Positions 37,209 through 48,126 are shown, counted from the stretch's first letter. The stretch is 64,000 nucleotides of DNA from Rhodobacteraceae bacterium UBA6197 (GCA_002422085.1 DISZ01000018.1:316962-380961); one strand, 5' to 3'. Made by a program: numbers and translations. The notes: generated by a model not told the origin, from the letters alone.

Positions 37209-37901
37209 CTAGGAATAGCGCCTCCAGATTGCCTTTTCGCCCAGCTTTTCAACGAAAACCGCGTGGGCGGCCGCCTCGGTTTCGGTGATGAGCGGGGGCA
37301 GCCGCGTCGGGCGCGGGTGCGGGCGCCAGGCGCTGGCGAATTCGGCAGCCGTTTGGGGTGCCACGACACCAAGACCAAAGTCGGGCTGACGGCCACCGAT
37401 CAGCTCCAGATAGACCTCGGCCAGGATCTCGCTGTCGAGCAACGCGCCGTGTTTTTCGCGGCCCGAGTTGTCGACGCCAAAGCGGCGGCAAAGCGCATCC
37501 AGCGAGGCGGGCGAGCCCGGAAATTTGCGGCGCGCAATCAGCAACGTGTCCAGCGCGCGCTCCATCGGCAAAAGCGGCAGCCGCGCCCAGCCCAGCTCGG
37601 CATTCAGAAACTTCATGTCAAAGGCTGCGTTATGAATGACCAGCTTGGCGTCATCGCCAATAAAATCCAGAAACGCCTGAGCGATCGCGGCGAAGCGGGG
37701 CTTGTCGCGCAGAAAGTCATCGCCCAGGCCGTGAACCTCGAAAGCAGAGGTGGGCATCATGCGTTCGGGGTTGATATATTGGTGGTAGGTGCGCCCGGTC
37801 GGCACGTGATTGAACAGCTCTACCGCGCCGATTTCAACGATACGATCGCCGTCGGCAGGCTCAAAGCCGGTGGTTTCGGTGTCTAGAACAATCTCACGCA
37901 T
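37209..37901 (-). CDS. dnaQ: DNA polymerase III epsilon subunit (proofreading exonuclease)
   Basis: A 230-residue DEDDh exonuclease. The Exo I motif is [10 protein letters not shown], Exo II is [11 protein letters not shown], and Exo III is [14 protein letters not shown] with the catalytic histidine. It proofreads in the polymerase III core by removing mispaired 3' ends. It begins inside the end of coaE (eight-base overlap) in the operon maf-aroE-coaE-dnaQ that runs away from the candidate origin, an arrangement conserved in alphaproteobacteria. Confidence 0.94.
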   Translation of the reverse strand: MREIVLDTETTGFEPADGDRIVEIGAVELFNHVPTGRTYHQYINPERMMPTSAFEVHGLGDDFLRDKPRFAAIAQAFLDFIGDDAKLVIHNAAFDMKFLNAELGWARLPLLPMERALDTLLIARRKFPGSPASLDALCRRFGVDNSGREKHGALLDSEILAEVYLELIGGRQPDFGLGVVAPQTAAEFASAWRPHPRPTRLPPLITETEAAAHAVFVEKLGEKAIWRRYS

Positions 37902-38493
37902 GGCGGGCTTTCAGGCTTTCGATCAGGTTTTGCACGGCGGCGCGGGTGCCGTCCAGCGTTTCTGTAGCGATCACATAGGTGGCGCGGGCGCGTTTTTCGG
38001 CGTCGGGCATCTGGCGTGACAGGATCAGGGCCAGCTGGTCTTCGGTCATGCCGGGGCGTGCAAGAACGCGGGCACGCTGCACCTCGGGCGGGGCGGTGAC
38101 GACCAGAGTTGCATCCAAATCGGCATCGGCCCCGGTTTCAAACAGCAAGGGGATATCCAGCAACACCAGCGGTGCGCCGCCCTGCGCGGCAATAAAGGCC
38201 TTTCGGTCGGCGGACACGAGCGGATGAACGACAGATTCCAGCCGCGATAGGGCCTGTTTGTCTACCGCAATCAGGGCCTTGAGGGCGGCACGGTCCACCG
38301 CGCCTTTCTGCACCGCCTGAGGGTAAAGCGCGGCAATCGGCGCGACTGCGGCGCCGCCCGGCGCATAGAGCGCGTGCACGGTAGCGTCGGCATCCCATAC
38401 CGGCACGCCAAGCTCCGCGAACATTGCGGCGGTGGTCGATTTGCCCATCCCGATCGAGCCAGTCAGGCCCAGCAGAAACGGCCGGCTGGTCAT
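37894..38493 (-). CDS. coaE: Dephospho-CoA kinase
   Basis: A 199-residue P-loop kinase that phosphorylates dephospho-CoA, the last step of coenzyme A synthesis. The P-loop is [12 protein letters not shown] near the N-terminus, and the [20 protein letters not shown] block is typical. It overlaps aroE upstream by four bases and dnaQ downstream by eight, so the four genes are tightly coupled. Confidence 0.94.
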   Translation of the reverse strand: MTSRPFLLGLTGSIGMGKSTTAAMFAELGVPVWDADATVHALYAPGGAAVAPIAALYPQAVQKGAVDRAALKALIAVDKQALSRLESVVHPLVSADRKAFIAAQGGAPLVLLDIPLLFETGADADLDATLVVTAPPEVQRARVLARPGMTEDQLALILSRQMPDAEKRARATYVIATETLDGTRAAVQNLIESLKARHA

Positions 38494-39332
38494 AGGCCCA
38501 GCACCACGCGGCGCAGATCTTCGGTGACTTCGGGGCGGTGGCCAAACCAGCGCTCAAAGCCGGGCGTGGCCTGGTGCAACAGCATCCCCAGACCATCGAC
38601 AACGGTGCAGCCAGCGGCCTCGGCTTCGGTCAGAAACTGGGTCTTGAGCGGTGTATAGACAAGGTCGGTGACGGTGGCCTTGGGTGACAATGCGTCCAGC
38701 GGCACCCGAAAATCGGGCTTGCCGACCATACCCAAGGACGAGGTATTGACCGCCGTCATCGCGTCTTCGAACATGTTGCCCGCCTGCACCCAGTCATAAA
38801 CCACGATACGGGCGCCGAATTCGGCGCGCAGCGCATCTGCACGGACGCGGGTGCGGTTCGAGATGCGGATTTCAGGAACGCCGACCTCCAGTAGCGACGC
38901 AACAACCGCACGCGCGGCGCCGCCTGCACCGATCACAGCTGCGGGGCCGGACTTGGGCGCCCAGTTGGGTGCATTCTGGTGCAGGTTGGCGATGAACCCG
39001 TAGCCATCCGTATTATCCGCGTGGATCTTGCCGTCGGACCGAAAGATCAGCGTATTCGCGGCGCCAATCAGCGCGGCCCGATCCGATACCATGTCTGCCA
39101 GTGCCAGAACCGCCTCTTTGTGAGGGAGAGTGACGTTGCACCCCACAAAGCCGGCACGCGGCAGCGCATGGAGCACCTGCGCAAGGTCATCGGATGCGAT
39201 ATCCATCGGAATATAATAGCCTCGGATACCGTAGGTTTTCAGCCAGTAGGTGTGCAGAATAGGCGAACGGGAATGCGCGATGGGAGAACCGATGACGCCT
39301 GCCAGCGGAATACGGGGGTGCGAAGCGGTCAT
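38490..39332 (-). CDS. aroE: Shikimate dehydrogenase (NADP)
   Basis: A 280-residue AroE protein that reduces 3-dehydroshikimate to shikimate. The substrate-binding [12 protein letters not shown], the catalytic lysine in [12 protein letters not shown], the NADP fold [10 protein letters not shown] and the C-terminal [12 protein letters not shown] are all present. It overlaps maf by four bases and coaE by four bases. Confidence 0.94.
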   Translation of the reverse strand: MTASHPRIPLAGVIGSPIAHSRSPILHTYWLKTYGIRGYYIPMDIASDDLAQVLHALPRAGFVGCNVTLPHKEAVLALADMVSDRAALIGAANTLIFRSDGKIHADNTDGYGFIANLHQNAPNWAPKSGPAAVIGAGGAARAVVASLLEVGVPEIRISNRTRVRADALRAEFGARIVVYDWVQAGNMFEDAMTAVNTSSLGMVGKPDFRVPLDALSPKATVTDLVYTPLKTQFLTEAEAAGCTVVDGLGMLLHQATPGFERWFGHRPEVTEDLRRVVLGL

Positions 39333-39922
39333 GTTGTCAGATCTCCTCGGCTGCGCAGCCAGTTCAGGAATTCGATCAGGGGCAAGCCCAGAACTACAAA
39401 GTAATCACCGTCAATGGCAGCGAAAAGCCGTGCGCCCTCTTCTTCAAGCTTGTAGCAACCGACGGCATGGCGAATGCTGTTCCAGTTGCGGGCGGTGTAG
39501 TCGGCGATGAACTCGGGGCCAAGAGGGTGCATGGTCAACCTTACCTCGGCAACTTGACGCCAAAGCGTTTGTCCGTTCTGGCAAACGACCAGTGCCGAAA
39601 GCAGTCGGTGGGTGCGTCCGGAAAGCCGTGCGAGCTGGGCCCGAGCCTCTGCTTGGGTGCCGGACTTGCTGAATATTTCTTCTTCCATTTCAAGGATTTG
39701 ATCCGCCCCGAGTATCATTTCGTGCGGATGCGAATGGGTAAGCGCAAGCGCCTTGTGTTCGGCAAGCGCAGAGGCAATTTCGCGCGCGGTAGCACCCTCG
39801 GCGGTCATTGTGGCGCGGAACTTGTGTTCATTGATCCGCGCCGGGGTAGCGTCCACCATCAAGCCGGCGGCGCGCAAGAGCTGGGCGCGGATCTCGGAGG
39901 CGGAGGCGAGGATGATGTGCAT
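39329..39922 (-). CDS. maf: Maf-family nucleoside triphosphate pyrophosphatase
   Basis: A 197-residue Maf/YhdE-type protein, which hydrolyses non-canonical or modified nucleoside triphosphates. The N-terminal [16 protein letters not shown] and the [17 protein letters not shown] segment are family hallmarks. The frame remains open upstream, but ATG 39920-39922 begins the conserved strand. A perfect DnaA box lies six bases upstream of the start codon, so this operon's promoter overlaps the candidate origin and could be DnaA-controlled. Confidence 0.9.
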   Translation of the reverse strand: MHIILASASEIRAQLLRAAGLMVDATPARINEHKFRATMTAEGATAREIASALAEHKALALTHSHPHEMILGADQILEMEEEIFSKSGTQAEARAQLARLSGRTHRLLSALVVCQNGQTLWRQVAEVRLTMHPLGPEFIADYTARNWNSIRHAVGCYKLEEEGARLFAAIDGDYFVVLGLPLIEFLNWLRSRGDLTT

Positions 39923-39927
39923 GGCGC

Positions 39928-39936
39928 TGTGGATAA
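39928..39936 (-). promoter_or_regulatory. Perfect DnaA box
   Basis: TGTGGATAA on the plus strand is the exact reverse complement of the high-affinity DnaA box TTATCCACA. It lies six bases upstream of the maf start codon. Confidence 0.7.
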
Positions 39937-40169
39937 CGTGCCTTGGAAAGCGAGGGGGAAATCCGCGAAAAGCGGCTGTTTTGGCAAAGACCGTTCTTTC
40001 GTGGGATCTTGTCAAGGAAGGGATGGGTTTGTCCACCTGTTGAAACGACGGATTTCACACTGGGGATGGGATCTGCAGGACGCGCCAGTGGGGAAGATAT
40101 CAACAGGGTGGACCCTATACCACACGCCATAAGCCTTTGATATCACAAACTAATAGTTGCCAATTTGGG

Positions 40170-40255
40170 TTATACAGAGGTTTTCCACAAAATGGTGCTG
40201 CGGCGCGGCGCTGTTGGGGGAACTGTTGATAAGCCATTAATCCACACGATCCACA
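40170..40255. promoter_or_regulatory. Cluster of DnaA-box-like nonamers
   Basis: Within 86 bases there are TTATACAGA (40170-40178), TTTTCCACA (40181-40189), TGTTGATAA (40224-40232, minus strand), TAATCCACA (40238-40246) and CGATCCACA (40247-40255). The first four differ from TTATNCACA by one base and the last by two. Weaker copies lie at 40029-40037 and 40097-40105. Such a mix of strong and weak boxes beside an AT-rich stretch is typical of oriC. Confidence 0.6.
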
Positions 40256-40285
40256 GGCCCTACATCATCATCATCTTTCTTTCTA

Positions 40286-40301
40286 ACTATAATCTTATAG
40301 T
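40286..40301. other. AT-rich 16-bp palindrome, possible unwinding element and hemJ promoter
   Basis: ACTATAA (40286-40292) and TTATAGT (40295-40301) are perfect inverted arms separated by two bases. TATAAT at 40288-40293 is a consensus -10 hexamer at a fitting distance from the hemJ start, but no good -35 lies upstream. The site may serve as part of the unwinding region, as a promoter, or both. Confidence 0.45.
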
Positions 40302-40328
40302 AAGAAGAGCAGAGCAAGTGAGGACGAG

Positions 40329-40778
40329 ATGAGCGATTTCCTGGCAGATTGGTACCTTTGGACAAAGGCTTTGCATGTGATGTCGGTGATCACATGGATG
40401 GCGGGGATCTTCTATCTTCCTCGGCTCTACGTTTACCATGTAGAACAAGCCGGCACAGGCACAGCGGCCGATGCCATGTTGCAGGTCATGGAGCGAAAAT
40501 TGCTGCGCGGGATCATGAATCCGTCGCTGGTAGCGACATGGGTGTTTGGTCTGGCACTTGTATTCACGCCGGGGGTGGTTGATTGGGGGCTTGTTTGGCC
40601 ATGGGTAAAGACTGTCTCGGTGTTGGCCATGACCTGGTTTCACATGTGGCTGAGCGCGCGGCGCAAGGAATTTGTTGACGGAACGAATACTCATCCGGGC
40701 CGCACCTATCGCATGATGAATGAAGTGCCGACGCTGTTCATGGTGGCGATCGTTCTGAGTGTGATCCTGAAATACTGA
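40329..40778 (+). CDS. hemJ: Protoporphyrinogen IX oxidase HemJ
   Basis: A 149-residue membrane protein with four hydrophobic helices, of the HemJ (formerly UPF0093) family. It oxidises protoporphyrinogen IX to protoporphyrin IX in haem synthesis. The conserved motif KALHVMSVITWMAGIFYLPR carries the histidine and arginine needed for activity. GAGGACGAG precedes the ATG at 40329. It sits directly right of the candidate origin, transcribed away from it and toward rho. Confidence 0.9.
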   Translation: MSDFLADWYLWTKALHVMSVITWMAGIFYLPRLYVYHVEQAGTGTAADAMLQVMERKLLRGIMNPSLVATWVFGLALVFTPGVVDWGLVWPWVKTVSVLAMTWFHMWLSARRKEFVDGTNTHPGRTYRMMNEVPTLFMVAIVLSVILKY

Positions 40779-40869
40779 GGTCATGGCCGCTGCCATTCTG
40801 GTCGCAGTGTTTCGCCTTGTAGAGGGCATCCTTGGCAGAGTTGAGTCAGCGCAGCCGAAAGCTGGTTCA

Positions 40870-40898
40870 TTGACTTTTTGCTTTTGGCGTCGTAGGGG
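40870..40898 (+). promoter_or_regulatory. rho: Weak candidate promoter for rho
   Basis: In the 210-base gap between hemJ and rho, TTGACT (40870-40875) is a near-consensus -35, followed after 17 bases by a poor -10 (TAGGGG). The rest of the gap shows no strong hairpin and no convincing gene; a 69-codon open frame from 40783 lacks a ribosome site. Confidence 0.25.
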
Positions 40899-40988
40899 CG
40901 AGGTGAACCTGGCCATTCGGCCGCAAAGGTCTTTCCTGATTTACGAATCCGCCGCACCCCTGAAGGTGCCCGAGAGAATGGTGCAGCC

Positions 40989-42260
<1,272 letters not shown>

Positions 42261-42286
42261 TCGTTCAAACTCAGGAGGTTACGCGA

Positions 42287-43570
42287 GTGGATACGATTTT
42301 TGCGTTGGCTTCGGCCCGCGGCAAAGCGGGCGTTTCTGTCGTTCGTCTTTCAGGTAGTTTGGCTTGGTCAGTGGCGCGGGACTTTGGGGGAAGTCTACCT
42401 GAGCCGCGCGTTGCAGGCCTGCGACGGCTGACTGTCGGCGGCGAGTTTCTGGACGAGGCTTTGGTGATCTGCTTTCCCGAAGGCGCGAGCTTTACCGGGG
42501 AAGACGTGGCCGAGTTGCATTTGCATGGCGCGGTGGCGACAGTTTCGGCAGTGCTTCGCGCGTTGAGTTCCGTGCCGGGGTTGCGTCTGGCGGAGCCCGG
42601 CGAGTTTACGCGGCGGGCGCTTGAAAACGGGCGGTTGGATCTGGCGCAGGTCGAAGGGCTTTCGGATCTGATCGAAGCCGAGACCGAAGCGCAACGCAAG
42701 CAGGCGCTTATGGTATTGAGCGGAGCTGTCGGGCAGTTGGCCGAGCGCTGGCGTGCAGATATGGTGCGAGCGGCGGCGCTATTGGAAGCCACCATTGATT
42801 TTGTTGACGAGGATGTGCCGGTAGACGTGGCGCCCGAGGTCATAGCGTTGATTGCCGGGGTGAGCGGGGATCTTGCCTCCGAGTTGTCCAAGGTCGCATT
42901 GGCAGAGCGGATTCGTGACGGCTTTGAAGTGGCGATCGTAGGCCGCCCAAACGCCGGAAAATCTACGCTTCTTAATGCCCTGGCGGGAAGGGAGGCGGCT
43001 ATCACATCAGAGTTTGCCGGGACGACGCGCGATGTGATTGAGGTGCGCATGGATTTGTGCGGGCTTCCAGTGACGGTCCTGGATACGGCTGGTTTGCGCG
43101 AAACCGAGGATGTGGTTGAGGCGATTGGTATCGAGCGTGCGTTGAGCCGCGCGATGGCCGCCGATCTTCGGGTGTTCTTGCTTGATGAAGATGAGGTGCC
43201 GTTGCTGGTGCCGGTCGCGGATGACGTTCTGGTGCGTGGAAAAGCGGATCTTGTGGCGGGCGATGACTTTGCGGTTTCAGGAAAGACAGGGGCGGGGATC
43301 GACGCCTTGGTCGCGCGAATTGGCGGGATTCTGGCTGAACGAGCGGCCGCTGCCGGTGTGATGACGCGAGAACGTCACCGGGCGGCGCTGGCTGTTGCTT
43401 TGCAGGCTATGGAATCGGCGAGAATCGAGGTATTGCGGGGTGGTGCCCGGACCGAACTTGCGGCAGAGGATTTGCGCCGGGCAGTTCGGGCGCTTGAGAT
43501 GCTTGTGGGCCGAGTGGATGTTGAGGACTTGCTGGACGAGATTTTTGCCAGTTTCTGCATCGGAAAGTGA
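42287..43570 (+). CDS. mnmE: tRNA modification GTPase MnmE
   Basis: A 427-residue GTPase that works with MnmG to modify U34 of certain tRNAs. It has the N-terminal tetrahydrofolate-binding domain (about 1-115), a helical domain, an inserted G domain with GRPNAGKS (219-226), the AGTTRD switch and DTAGLRET, and the C-terminal FCIGK with catalytic C424. The G4 motif, normally NKxD, reads GKAD at 318-321. The GTG start at 42287 is fixed by a perfect AGGAGG eight bases upstream. It is about 25 residues shorter than E. coli MnmE (454). Confidence 0.93.
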   Translation: MDTIFALASARGKAGVSVVRLSGSLAWSVARDFGGSLPEPRVAGLRRLTVGGEFLDEALVICFPEGASFTGEDVAELHLHGAVATVSAVLRALSSVPGLRLAEPGEFTRRALENGRLDLAQVEGLSDLIEAETEAQRKQALMVLSGAVGQLAERWRADMVRAAALLEATIDFVDEDVPVDVAPEVIALIAGVSGDLASELSKVALAERIRDGFEVAIVGRPNAGKSTLLNALAGREAAITSEFAGTTRDVIEVRMDLCGLPVTVLDTAGLRETEDVVEAIGIERALSRAMAADLRVFLLDEDEVPLLVPVADDVLVRGKADLVAGDDFAVSGKTGAGIDALVARIGGILAERAAAAGVMTRERHRAALAVALQAMESARIEVLRGGARTELAAEDLRRAVRALEMLVGRVDVEDLLDEIFASFCIGK

Positions 43571-43574
43571 GGAG

Positions 43575-43590
43575 TGTTTCACGTGAAACA
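43575..43590. other. parS: parS site 1, overlapping the mnmG translation start
   Basis: TGTTTCACGTGAAACA is a perfect 16-bp palindrome identical to the canonical chromosomal parS bound by ParB. It lies about 3.3 kb from the candidate oriC and covers the mnmG start region, including GTG at 43583. ParB and parA genes are 2.5 to 3.3 kb downstream. Confidence 0.93.
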
Positions 43591-45445
43591 TTTTGACGTC
43601 ATTGTTGTAGGAGGTGGTCACGCGGGCACCGAAGCTGCTCATGCTGCGGCTCGGATGGGTGTGCGCACGGCGCTGGTCACGTTGAAGGCCGCGGCGATTG
43701 GCGTCATGTCGTGTAATCCGGCGATTGGTGGATTAGGCAAGGGGCATCTTGTCCGCGAGATTGATGCGCTGGATGGGGTCATGGGGCGTGCCGCCGATCA
43801 GGCCGGGATTCAGTTCAGGCTGTTGAACCGCCGGAAGGGGCCAGCAGTGCAGGGCCCGCGCGCTCAAGCAGACCGCAAGTTGTATCGCAAAGCCATGCAG
43901 GCGATGACGCAGGCGCAGCCCAACCTGACAGTCATAGAAGGCGAAGTCGCAGATTTCTTGGGGAATCATGCGGGAGTGCGTGGCGTCGTGCTGGCCGATG
44001 GCAGCGAATTGGCGTCCGGGGCAGTAATCTTGACCTCTGGAACATTTCTGCGCGGTGTGATCCATATAGGCGACCGGCAGCATCCCGGTGGGCGTATGGG
44101 CGACAATCCTTCTGTCAAGCTGGCACAAAAGATTGATGATCTTGGCTTGCCGCTCGGGCGGCTTAAAACGGGTACGCCGCCACGGCTGGATGGGCGGACG
44201 ATAAACTGGGACCTGTTGGATACGCAGCCGGGCGATGATGAACCGGTGATGTTTTCGTTCTTGAACAAGTCGCCGTTTGTTCGGCAAATCGCTTGCGGCA
44301 TCACCCATACCAACGATCAGACGCATGACATAATTCGTGCCAACCTCGGTCGATCGGCGATGTATGGTGGTCATATCGAGGGGGTTGGGCCGAGATACTG
44401 CCCCTCTATCGAAGATAAAGTCGTACGATTCGCCGACAAGGGATCTCATCAGGTGTTCTTGGAGCCAGAGGGGCTTGATGATCCGACGGTCTACCCGAAC
44501 GGGATTTCCACATCGCTTCCGTTGGATGTGCAGGAATCCTATGTTCGCTCTATCCGAGGTCTGGAGGCCGTCGCTATTTTGCAGCCAGGCTATGCGATCG
44601 AGTATGATTACGTGGACCCGCGCGCATTGCGCCCAACTTTGGCGCTAAAGGACGTGCCGGGGCTATACCTTGCGGGACAGATCAACGGCACCACTGGCTA
44701 CGAAGAAGCCGCCGCTCAGGGCATGTTGGCTGGGTTGAATGCGGCCCTGTCCGTTCTTGGGCGGGAACCTGTGCGGTTTGATCGAACGAAAAGCTACATA
44801 GGCGTAATGATCGACGATCTCGTGACACGCGGTGTATCTGAGCCCTATCGGATGTTCACATCACGAGCCGAGTTTCGTCTGTCCCTTCGGGCAGACAACG
44901 CCGATCAGCGCCTGACGGAATTGGGAATTGAGCTGGGTTGTGTGGCTGCTTCGCGTGCTCTGGCGTTTGGACGAAAGATGGAAGCGTTGGCGGCCGGCAG
45001 GGCGGCGTTGGAGGCGGTAAGCCTGTCGCCCAGCGAGGCAGCGGTGGGGGGTTTGAGGGTCAATCAAGACGGCGCGCGCCGCAGCGCCTATGTGCTGTTG
45101 TCCTTCCCGGATATCAGCTTCGCGGATTTAGCTAAAACGCGGCCTGAGCTTGCAGATATTCCGGCGGATGTGGCCGAGCAGCTTTCGAAAGAGGCGCTCT
45201 ATATGAATTACGTCGACCGTCAACACTCTGACGCGGCGGCCATCTTGCGGGATGAGGCCTGGACTATTCCTGATAGCTTTGACTTTGATGGGCTTTCCGG
45301 CTTGTCAAATGAACTCAAAAGCAAACTGCATCGGGTGCGGCCTCAGACCTTGGGCCAAGCGGGGCGGGTTGAAGGCATGACACCGGCGGCATTGATGTTG
45401 ATATTGGCTCGTTTGCGGCAAGAAAAAAGGGCGCGGCTTGCATGA
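43583..45445 (+). CDS. mnmG: tRNA uridine-5-carboxymethylaminomethyl synthesis enzyme MnmG (GidA)
   Basis: A 620-residue FAD protein that with MnmE adds the carboxymethylaminomethyl group to wobble U34. The FAD motif [11 protein letters not shown] is at the N-terminus, and the conserved [23 protein letters not shown] and the C-terminal helical domain follow. Two in-frame GTG starts exist, at 43574 (adds MFH) and 43583. The ribosome site GAGGAG (43569-43574) abuts the first but is eight bases from the second, so I prefer 43583. That start codon lies inside parS. The end overlaps rsmG by four bases. Confidence 0.93.
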   Translation: MKHFDVIVVGGGHAGTEAAHAAARMGVRTALVTLKAAAIGVMSCNPAIGGLGKGHLVREIDALDGVMGRAADQAGIQFRLLNRRKGPAVQGPRAQADRKLYRKAMQAMTQAQPNLTVIEGEVADFLGNHAGVRGVVLADGSELASGAVILTSGTFLRGVIHIGDRQHPGGRMGDNPSVKLAQKIDDLGLPLGRLKTGTPPRLDGRTINWDLLDTQPGDDEPVMFSFLNKSPFVRQIACGITHTNDQTHDIIRANLGRSAMYGGHIEGVGPRYCPSIEDKVVRFADKGSHQVFLEPEGLDDPTVYPNGISTSLPLDVQESYVRSIRGLEAVAILQPGYAIEYDYVDPRALRPTLALKDVPGLYLAGQINGTTGYEEAAAQGMLAGLNAALSVLGREPVRFDRTKSYIGVMIDDLVTRGVSEPYRMFTSRAEFRLSLRADNADQRLTELGIELGCVAASRALAFGRKMEALAAGRAALEAVSLSPSEAAVGGLRVNQDGARRSAYVLLSFPDISFADLAKTRPELADIPADVAEQLSKEALYMNYVDRQHSDAAAILRDEAWTIPDSFDFDGLSGLSNELKSKLHRVRPQTLGQAGRVEGMTPAALMLILARLRQEKRARLA

Positions 45446-46059
45446 CGGGCGTCGAGGCTTTTGAGCGCGAAATTGTTGTTTCACGTGAAACATTGGCCCA
45501 GCTCGGGCGCTATGAGGCTTTGTTGCGCAAGTGGAATCCGGCGATCAACCTGGTATCCGCCGCGACGCTTGATGTGGTGTGGACCCGCCATTTCCTTGAT
45601 TCCGCACAACTTTTTGAGATGGCGGAACTTAAGGAAGGCCATTGGGTCGATCTGGGCAGTGGTGGCGGATTTCCCGGCCTTGTGATCGCCATTCTGGCCT
45701 TCGAGTTGCCAATCCGGGTGACATTGGTTGAAAGCGATCAGCGCAAGGCCGCGTTCTTGGCAACGGTCGCACGCGATCTTGGCCTGAATGTGCGCGTTTT
45801 GGCGGAGCGCGCCGAAAAGCTTCCGCCGCAAGGGGCGGATATTCTGAGCGCCCGCGCCTTGGCGCCACTGTCGACGCTTCTAGGGTTTGCAGAGCGCCAC
45901 CTCGCGCCGTCAGGCACTGCCCTTTTTCCAAAGGGCGGTGCGCAACAGAATGAGGTGATCGAGGCCGAGAATCACTGGACCTTTGAGGCGCAAGCCTGTT
46001 CAAGTCGGACCGATCCGGCCGCGGTCGTGTTGAAAATCAAAGGAGTTTCGCGTGTCTGA
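45442..46059 (+). CDS. rsmG: 16S rRNA (guanine527-N7)-methyltransferase RsmG (GidB)
   Basis: A 205-residue SAM-dependent methyltransferase acting on G527 of 16S rRNA. The SAM-binding motif [16 protein letters not shown] is at about 72-87, and the NPAINLVS segment lies upstream. A perfect parS site encodes codons 12-17. The start overlaps mnmG (ATGA), and the end overlaps parA by eight bases. Loss of this gene in other bacteria gives low-level streptomycin resistance. Confidence 0.93.
   Translation: MTGVEAFEREIVVSRETLAQLGRYEALLRKWNPAINLVSAATLDVVWTRHFLDSAQLFEMAELKEGHWVDLGSGGGFPGLVIAILAFELPIRVTLVESDQRKAAFLATVARDLGLNVRVLAERAEKLPPQGADILSARALAPLSTLLGFAERHLAPSGTALFPKGGAQQNEVIEAENHWTFEAQACSSRTDPAAVVLKIKGVSRV
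45477..45492. other. parS: parS site 2, inside rsmG
   Basis: A second perfect TGTTTCACGTGAAACA palindrome, 1.9 kb from the first, lying within rsmG codons 12-17. It is read in a different frame from the mnmG copy, so selection is on the DNA site and not on a shared peptide. Confidence 0.93.
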
Positions 46060-46876
46060 TCCTACGCGCCCGCCGGGCCCTCGAATCATCGCGATCGCCA
46101 ATCAGAAGGGCGGTGTGGGAAAGACGACGACAGCAATAAACCTTGCCGCTGCGCTTGCCGAAAACGGGCGCCGCGTTTTGCTGGTTGATCTTGATCCGCA
46201 GGGGAATGCCTCGACCGGTTTGGGCGTCGAAACGGCCGATCGAAGGCTTACCACCTATGACCTGCTGATCGATGACGCACCGCTGACCGAGGTCATCATG
46301 CCTACAACGGTGCCCGGACTGTGGCTTTGTCCGGCGACGACCGATCTTTCTTCCGCTGATATGGAGCTGGTTTCGAATGAAAAGCGCAGCTTTCTGCTGC
46401 ATGATGCCCTGCGTCAGTTGGCAATAGACGCCTTCGCCTTTGATATTGTGCTTATCGACTGCCCGCCATCGCTCAGTCTTCTGACGGTGAACGCGATGGT
46501 GGCGGCTCATTCTGTTCTGGTGCCGCTTCAGGCCGAGTTTTTTGCGCTTGAGGGGCTTTCGCAACTCATGCTGACGATTCGAGAAGTTCGGCAGGGAGCC
46601 AACCCAAGTCTGCGAATCGAAGGCGTTGTTCTCACGATGTATGATGTGCGCAACAATCTGTCACAACAAGTAGAGGCAGATGCGCGCGCGACCTTGGGCG
46701 AAATCGTCTTCAGAACAATGATTCCACGAAATGTGCGTGTCTCAGAAGCGCCATCCTACGCGCTTCCCGTGCTGACTTACGACAGCGCGTCGCGGGGGGC
46801 GGTCGCATATCGCGCGCTCGCGCTGGAATTATTGGCGCGCCACACTGCAAGCAAACAGGAAAGGACAACCGCATGA
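46052..46876 (+). CDS. parA: Chromosome partitioning ATPase ParA
   Basis: A 274-residue ParA/Soj-type ATPase. The deviant Walker A is [14 protein letters not shown], with the signature lysine, and Walker B is [15 protein letters not shown]. ParA binds DNA when loaded with ATP and moves ParB-parS complexes toward the pole. The GTG start at 46052 has AGGAG six bases upstream and lies within the end of rsmG. It overlaps parB by four bases. Confidence 0.95.
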   Translation: MSDPTRPPGPRIIAIANQKGGVGKTTTAINLAAALAENGRRVLLVDLDPQGNASTGLGVETADRRLTTYDLLIDDAPLTEVIMPTTVPGLWLCPATTDLSSADMELVSNEKRSFLLHDALRQLAIDAFAFDIVLIDCPPSLSLLTVNAMVAAHSVLVPLQAEFFALEGLSQLMLTIREVRQGANPSLRIEGVVLTMYDVRNNLSQQVEADARATLGEIVFRTMIPRNVRVSEAPSYALPVLTYDSASRGAVAYRALALELLARHTASKQERTTA

Positions 46877-47769
46877 GCGAAAAGAAGATCGAGCGCCGCG
46901 GCCTCGGGCGCGGCCTTTCGGCGTTGATGGCGGATGTGAACCTGGTGTCGCCCTCTGCCGAGCCGAGCCAAAAAAGGGCCGAGCACAGAATTCCGGTCGA
47001 AAAGCTGGAGCCCAACCCCGATCAGCCGCGCCGCGACTTTGAGCCTGCTTTGCTAGAGGAACTGGCGGCCTCGATTCGGGAAAAGGGAGTCATTCAGCCC
47101 CTGATCGTGCGTAAACACCCGAAAAAAGAGGACTTTTTTGAGATTGTTGCCGGTGAGCGCCGCTGGCGCGCGGCACAGATTGCGCAACTTCATGATCTGC
47201 CCGTGGTCGTGCGCGACCTCGACGATATCGAGGTCCTCGAGCTTGCGATAATTGAAAACATTCAACGTGCAGACCTGAATTCGATTGAAGAGGCGATGGG
47301 TTATCGGCAGTTGATGGAACGGTTCGGTCATACCCAGGAAAAACTGGCCGAGGCGCTGTCCAAAAGCCGCAGTCACATTGCCAACTTGATTCGGCTGTTG
47401 CAGTTGCCCGACGAGGTGCAGACCTGGGTCCGGGAAGGAAAGCTGAGCGCGGGCCACGCGCGGGCGTTGATTACCACCGAAAATCCGGTGGCCTTGGCGC
47501 TCGAGGTTATCGCCAAGGGTCTGTCCGTTCGCGAAACCGAGCGCCTGGCAAAGCCGCGGCAAGAAACCGGCGTCACGGCAACAAAAGCGCCCGCGCCCAA
47601 GTCCGAAAAAGACGCCGACACGCGCGCCTTGGAGCAGGATCTTTCTGCTAACCTTGGTATGCGCGTAGTGATCGACCACAAGGGCTTGGATGGCGGCTAT
47701 CTGACGGTTACCTATCGGACGCTCGATCAATTGGATGAACTGTGCCAGGTTCTAAGCGCACCGCATTGA
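46873..47769 (+). CDS. parB: Chromosome partitioning protein ParB
   Basis: A 298-residue ParB/Spo0J protein. The CTP-binding N-terminal domain has [10 protein letters not shown] and the [11 protein letters not shown] box. A helix-turn-helix domain (about 125-235, with [18 protein letters not shown]) recognises parS, and the C-terminal dimerisation domain follows. ParB loads at the two parS palindromes upstream and slides as a clamp. Its stop directly abuts that of the convergent DUF454 gene with no spacer. Confidence 0.95.
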   Translation: MSEKKIERRGLGRGLSALMADVNLVSPSAEPSQKRAEHRIPVEKLEPNPDQPRRDFEPALLEELAASIREKGVIQPLIVRKHPKKEDFFEIVAGERRWRAAQIAQLHDLPVVVRDLDDIEVLELAIIENIQRADLNSIEEAMGYRQLMERFGHTQEKLAEALSKSRSHIANLIRLLQLPDEVQTWVREGKLSAGHARALITTENPVALALEVIAKGLSVRETERLAKPRQETGVTATKAPAPKSEKDADTRALEQDLSANLGMRVVIDHKGLDGGYLTVTYRTLDQLDELCQVLSAPH

Positions 47770-48126
47770 TCAGACGTTCGGTCTTGACCAGATAAAAAGA
47801 CTGACGCCCATTAGCGTCACGGCCTGAATGCCAAGGATCAGCGGCCCCAGGCCGATCACGACAGAAATACCGAAAGTGACTGCAATAGACACTGTTGCAA
47901 GCCATTTTGCGGGCCTTGAGATGGCACCTCTTTCCGTCCAGTTTGCGATTGGTGGACCAAATCGCGGGTGGCCAAGCAGCCAGCCGTGCAGCTTCTCTGA
48001 CGAGCGGGCAAAGCAATAGGCCGCCAGCAGCATCAACGGAGCCGTAGGTAACAGCGGCAGAAAAATTCCGACAAATCCAAGAGCAAAGGACAGAAGACCG
48101 GCGATGAGCCAGAAAGTCCGCCTCAC
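47770..48126 (-). CDS. YbaN-family (DUF454) inner-membrane protein
   Basis: A 118-residue membrane protein with three hydrophobic segments, the conserved FLPLLPTAPLMLLAAYCFARSSEKLHGWLLGHPRFGPPI stretch being typical of DUF454/YbaN. Function is unknown. It overlaps hemW by four bases and so is probably co-transcribed with it. Confidence 0.85.
   Translation of the reverse strand: MRRTFWLIAGLLSFALGFVGIFLPLLPTAPLMLLAAYCFARSSEKLHGWLLGHPRFGPPIANWTERGAISRPAKWLATVSIAVTFGISVVIGLGPLILGIQAVTLMGVSLFIWSRPNV

Larger units (their letters stand above)
39923..40328. other. oriC: Candidate chromosomal replication origin (oriC)
   Basis: This 406-base gap between divergent maf and hemJ is the longest non-coding stretch in the window. 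It holds one perfect DnaA box (39928-39936), several boxes with one mismatch clustered at 40170-40246, a CAT trinucleotide run (40263-40275) and an AT-rich 16-bp palindrome (40286-40301) that could unwind. Genes run outward on both sides, and two parS sites and parAB lie 3 to 7 kb to the right. The gene order matches the Caulobacter-type origin neighbourhood, though hemE and the RP001-type gene are not here. Confidence 0.75.

Noticed and set aside
40263..40275. CAT repeat as DnaA-trio element
   Set aside because: The trinucleotide register does not match the known 3'-GAT-5' trio on either strand.
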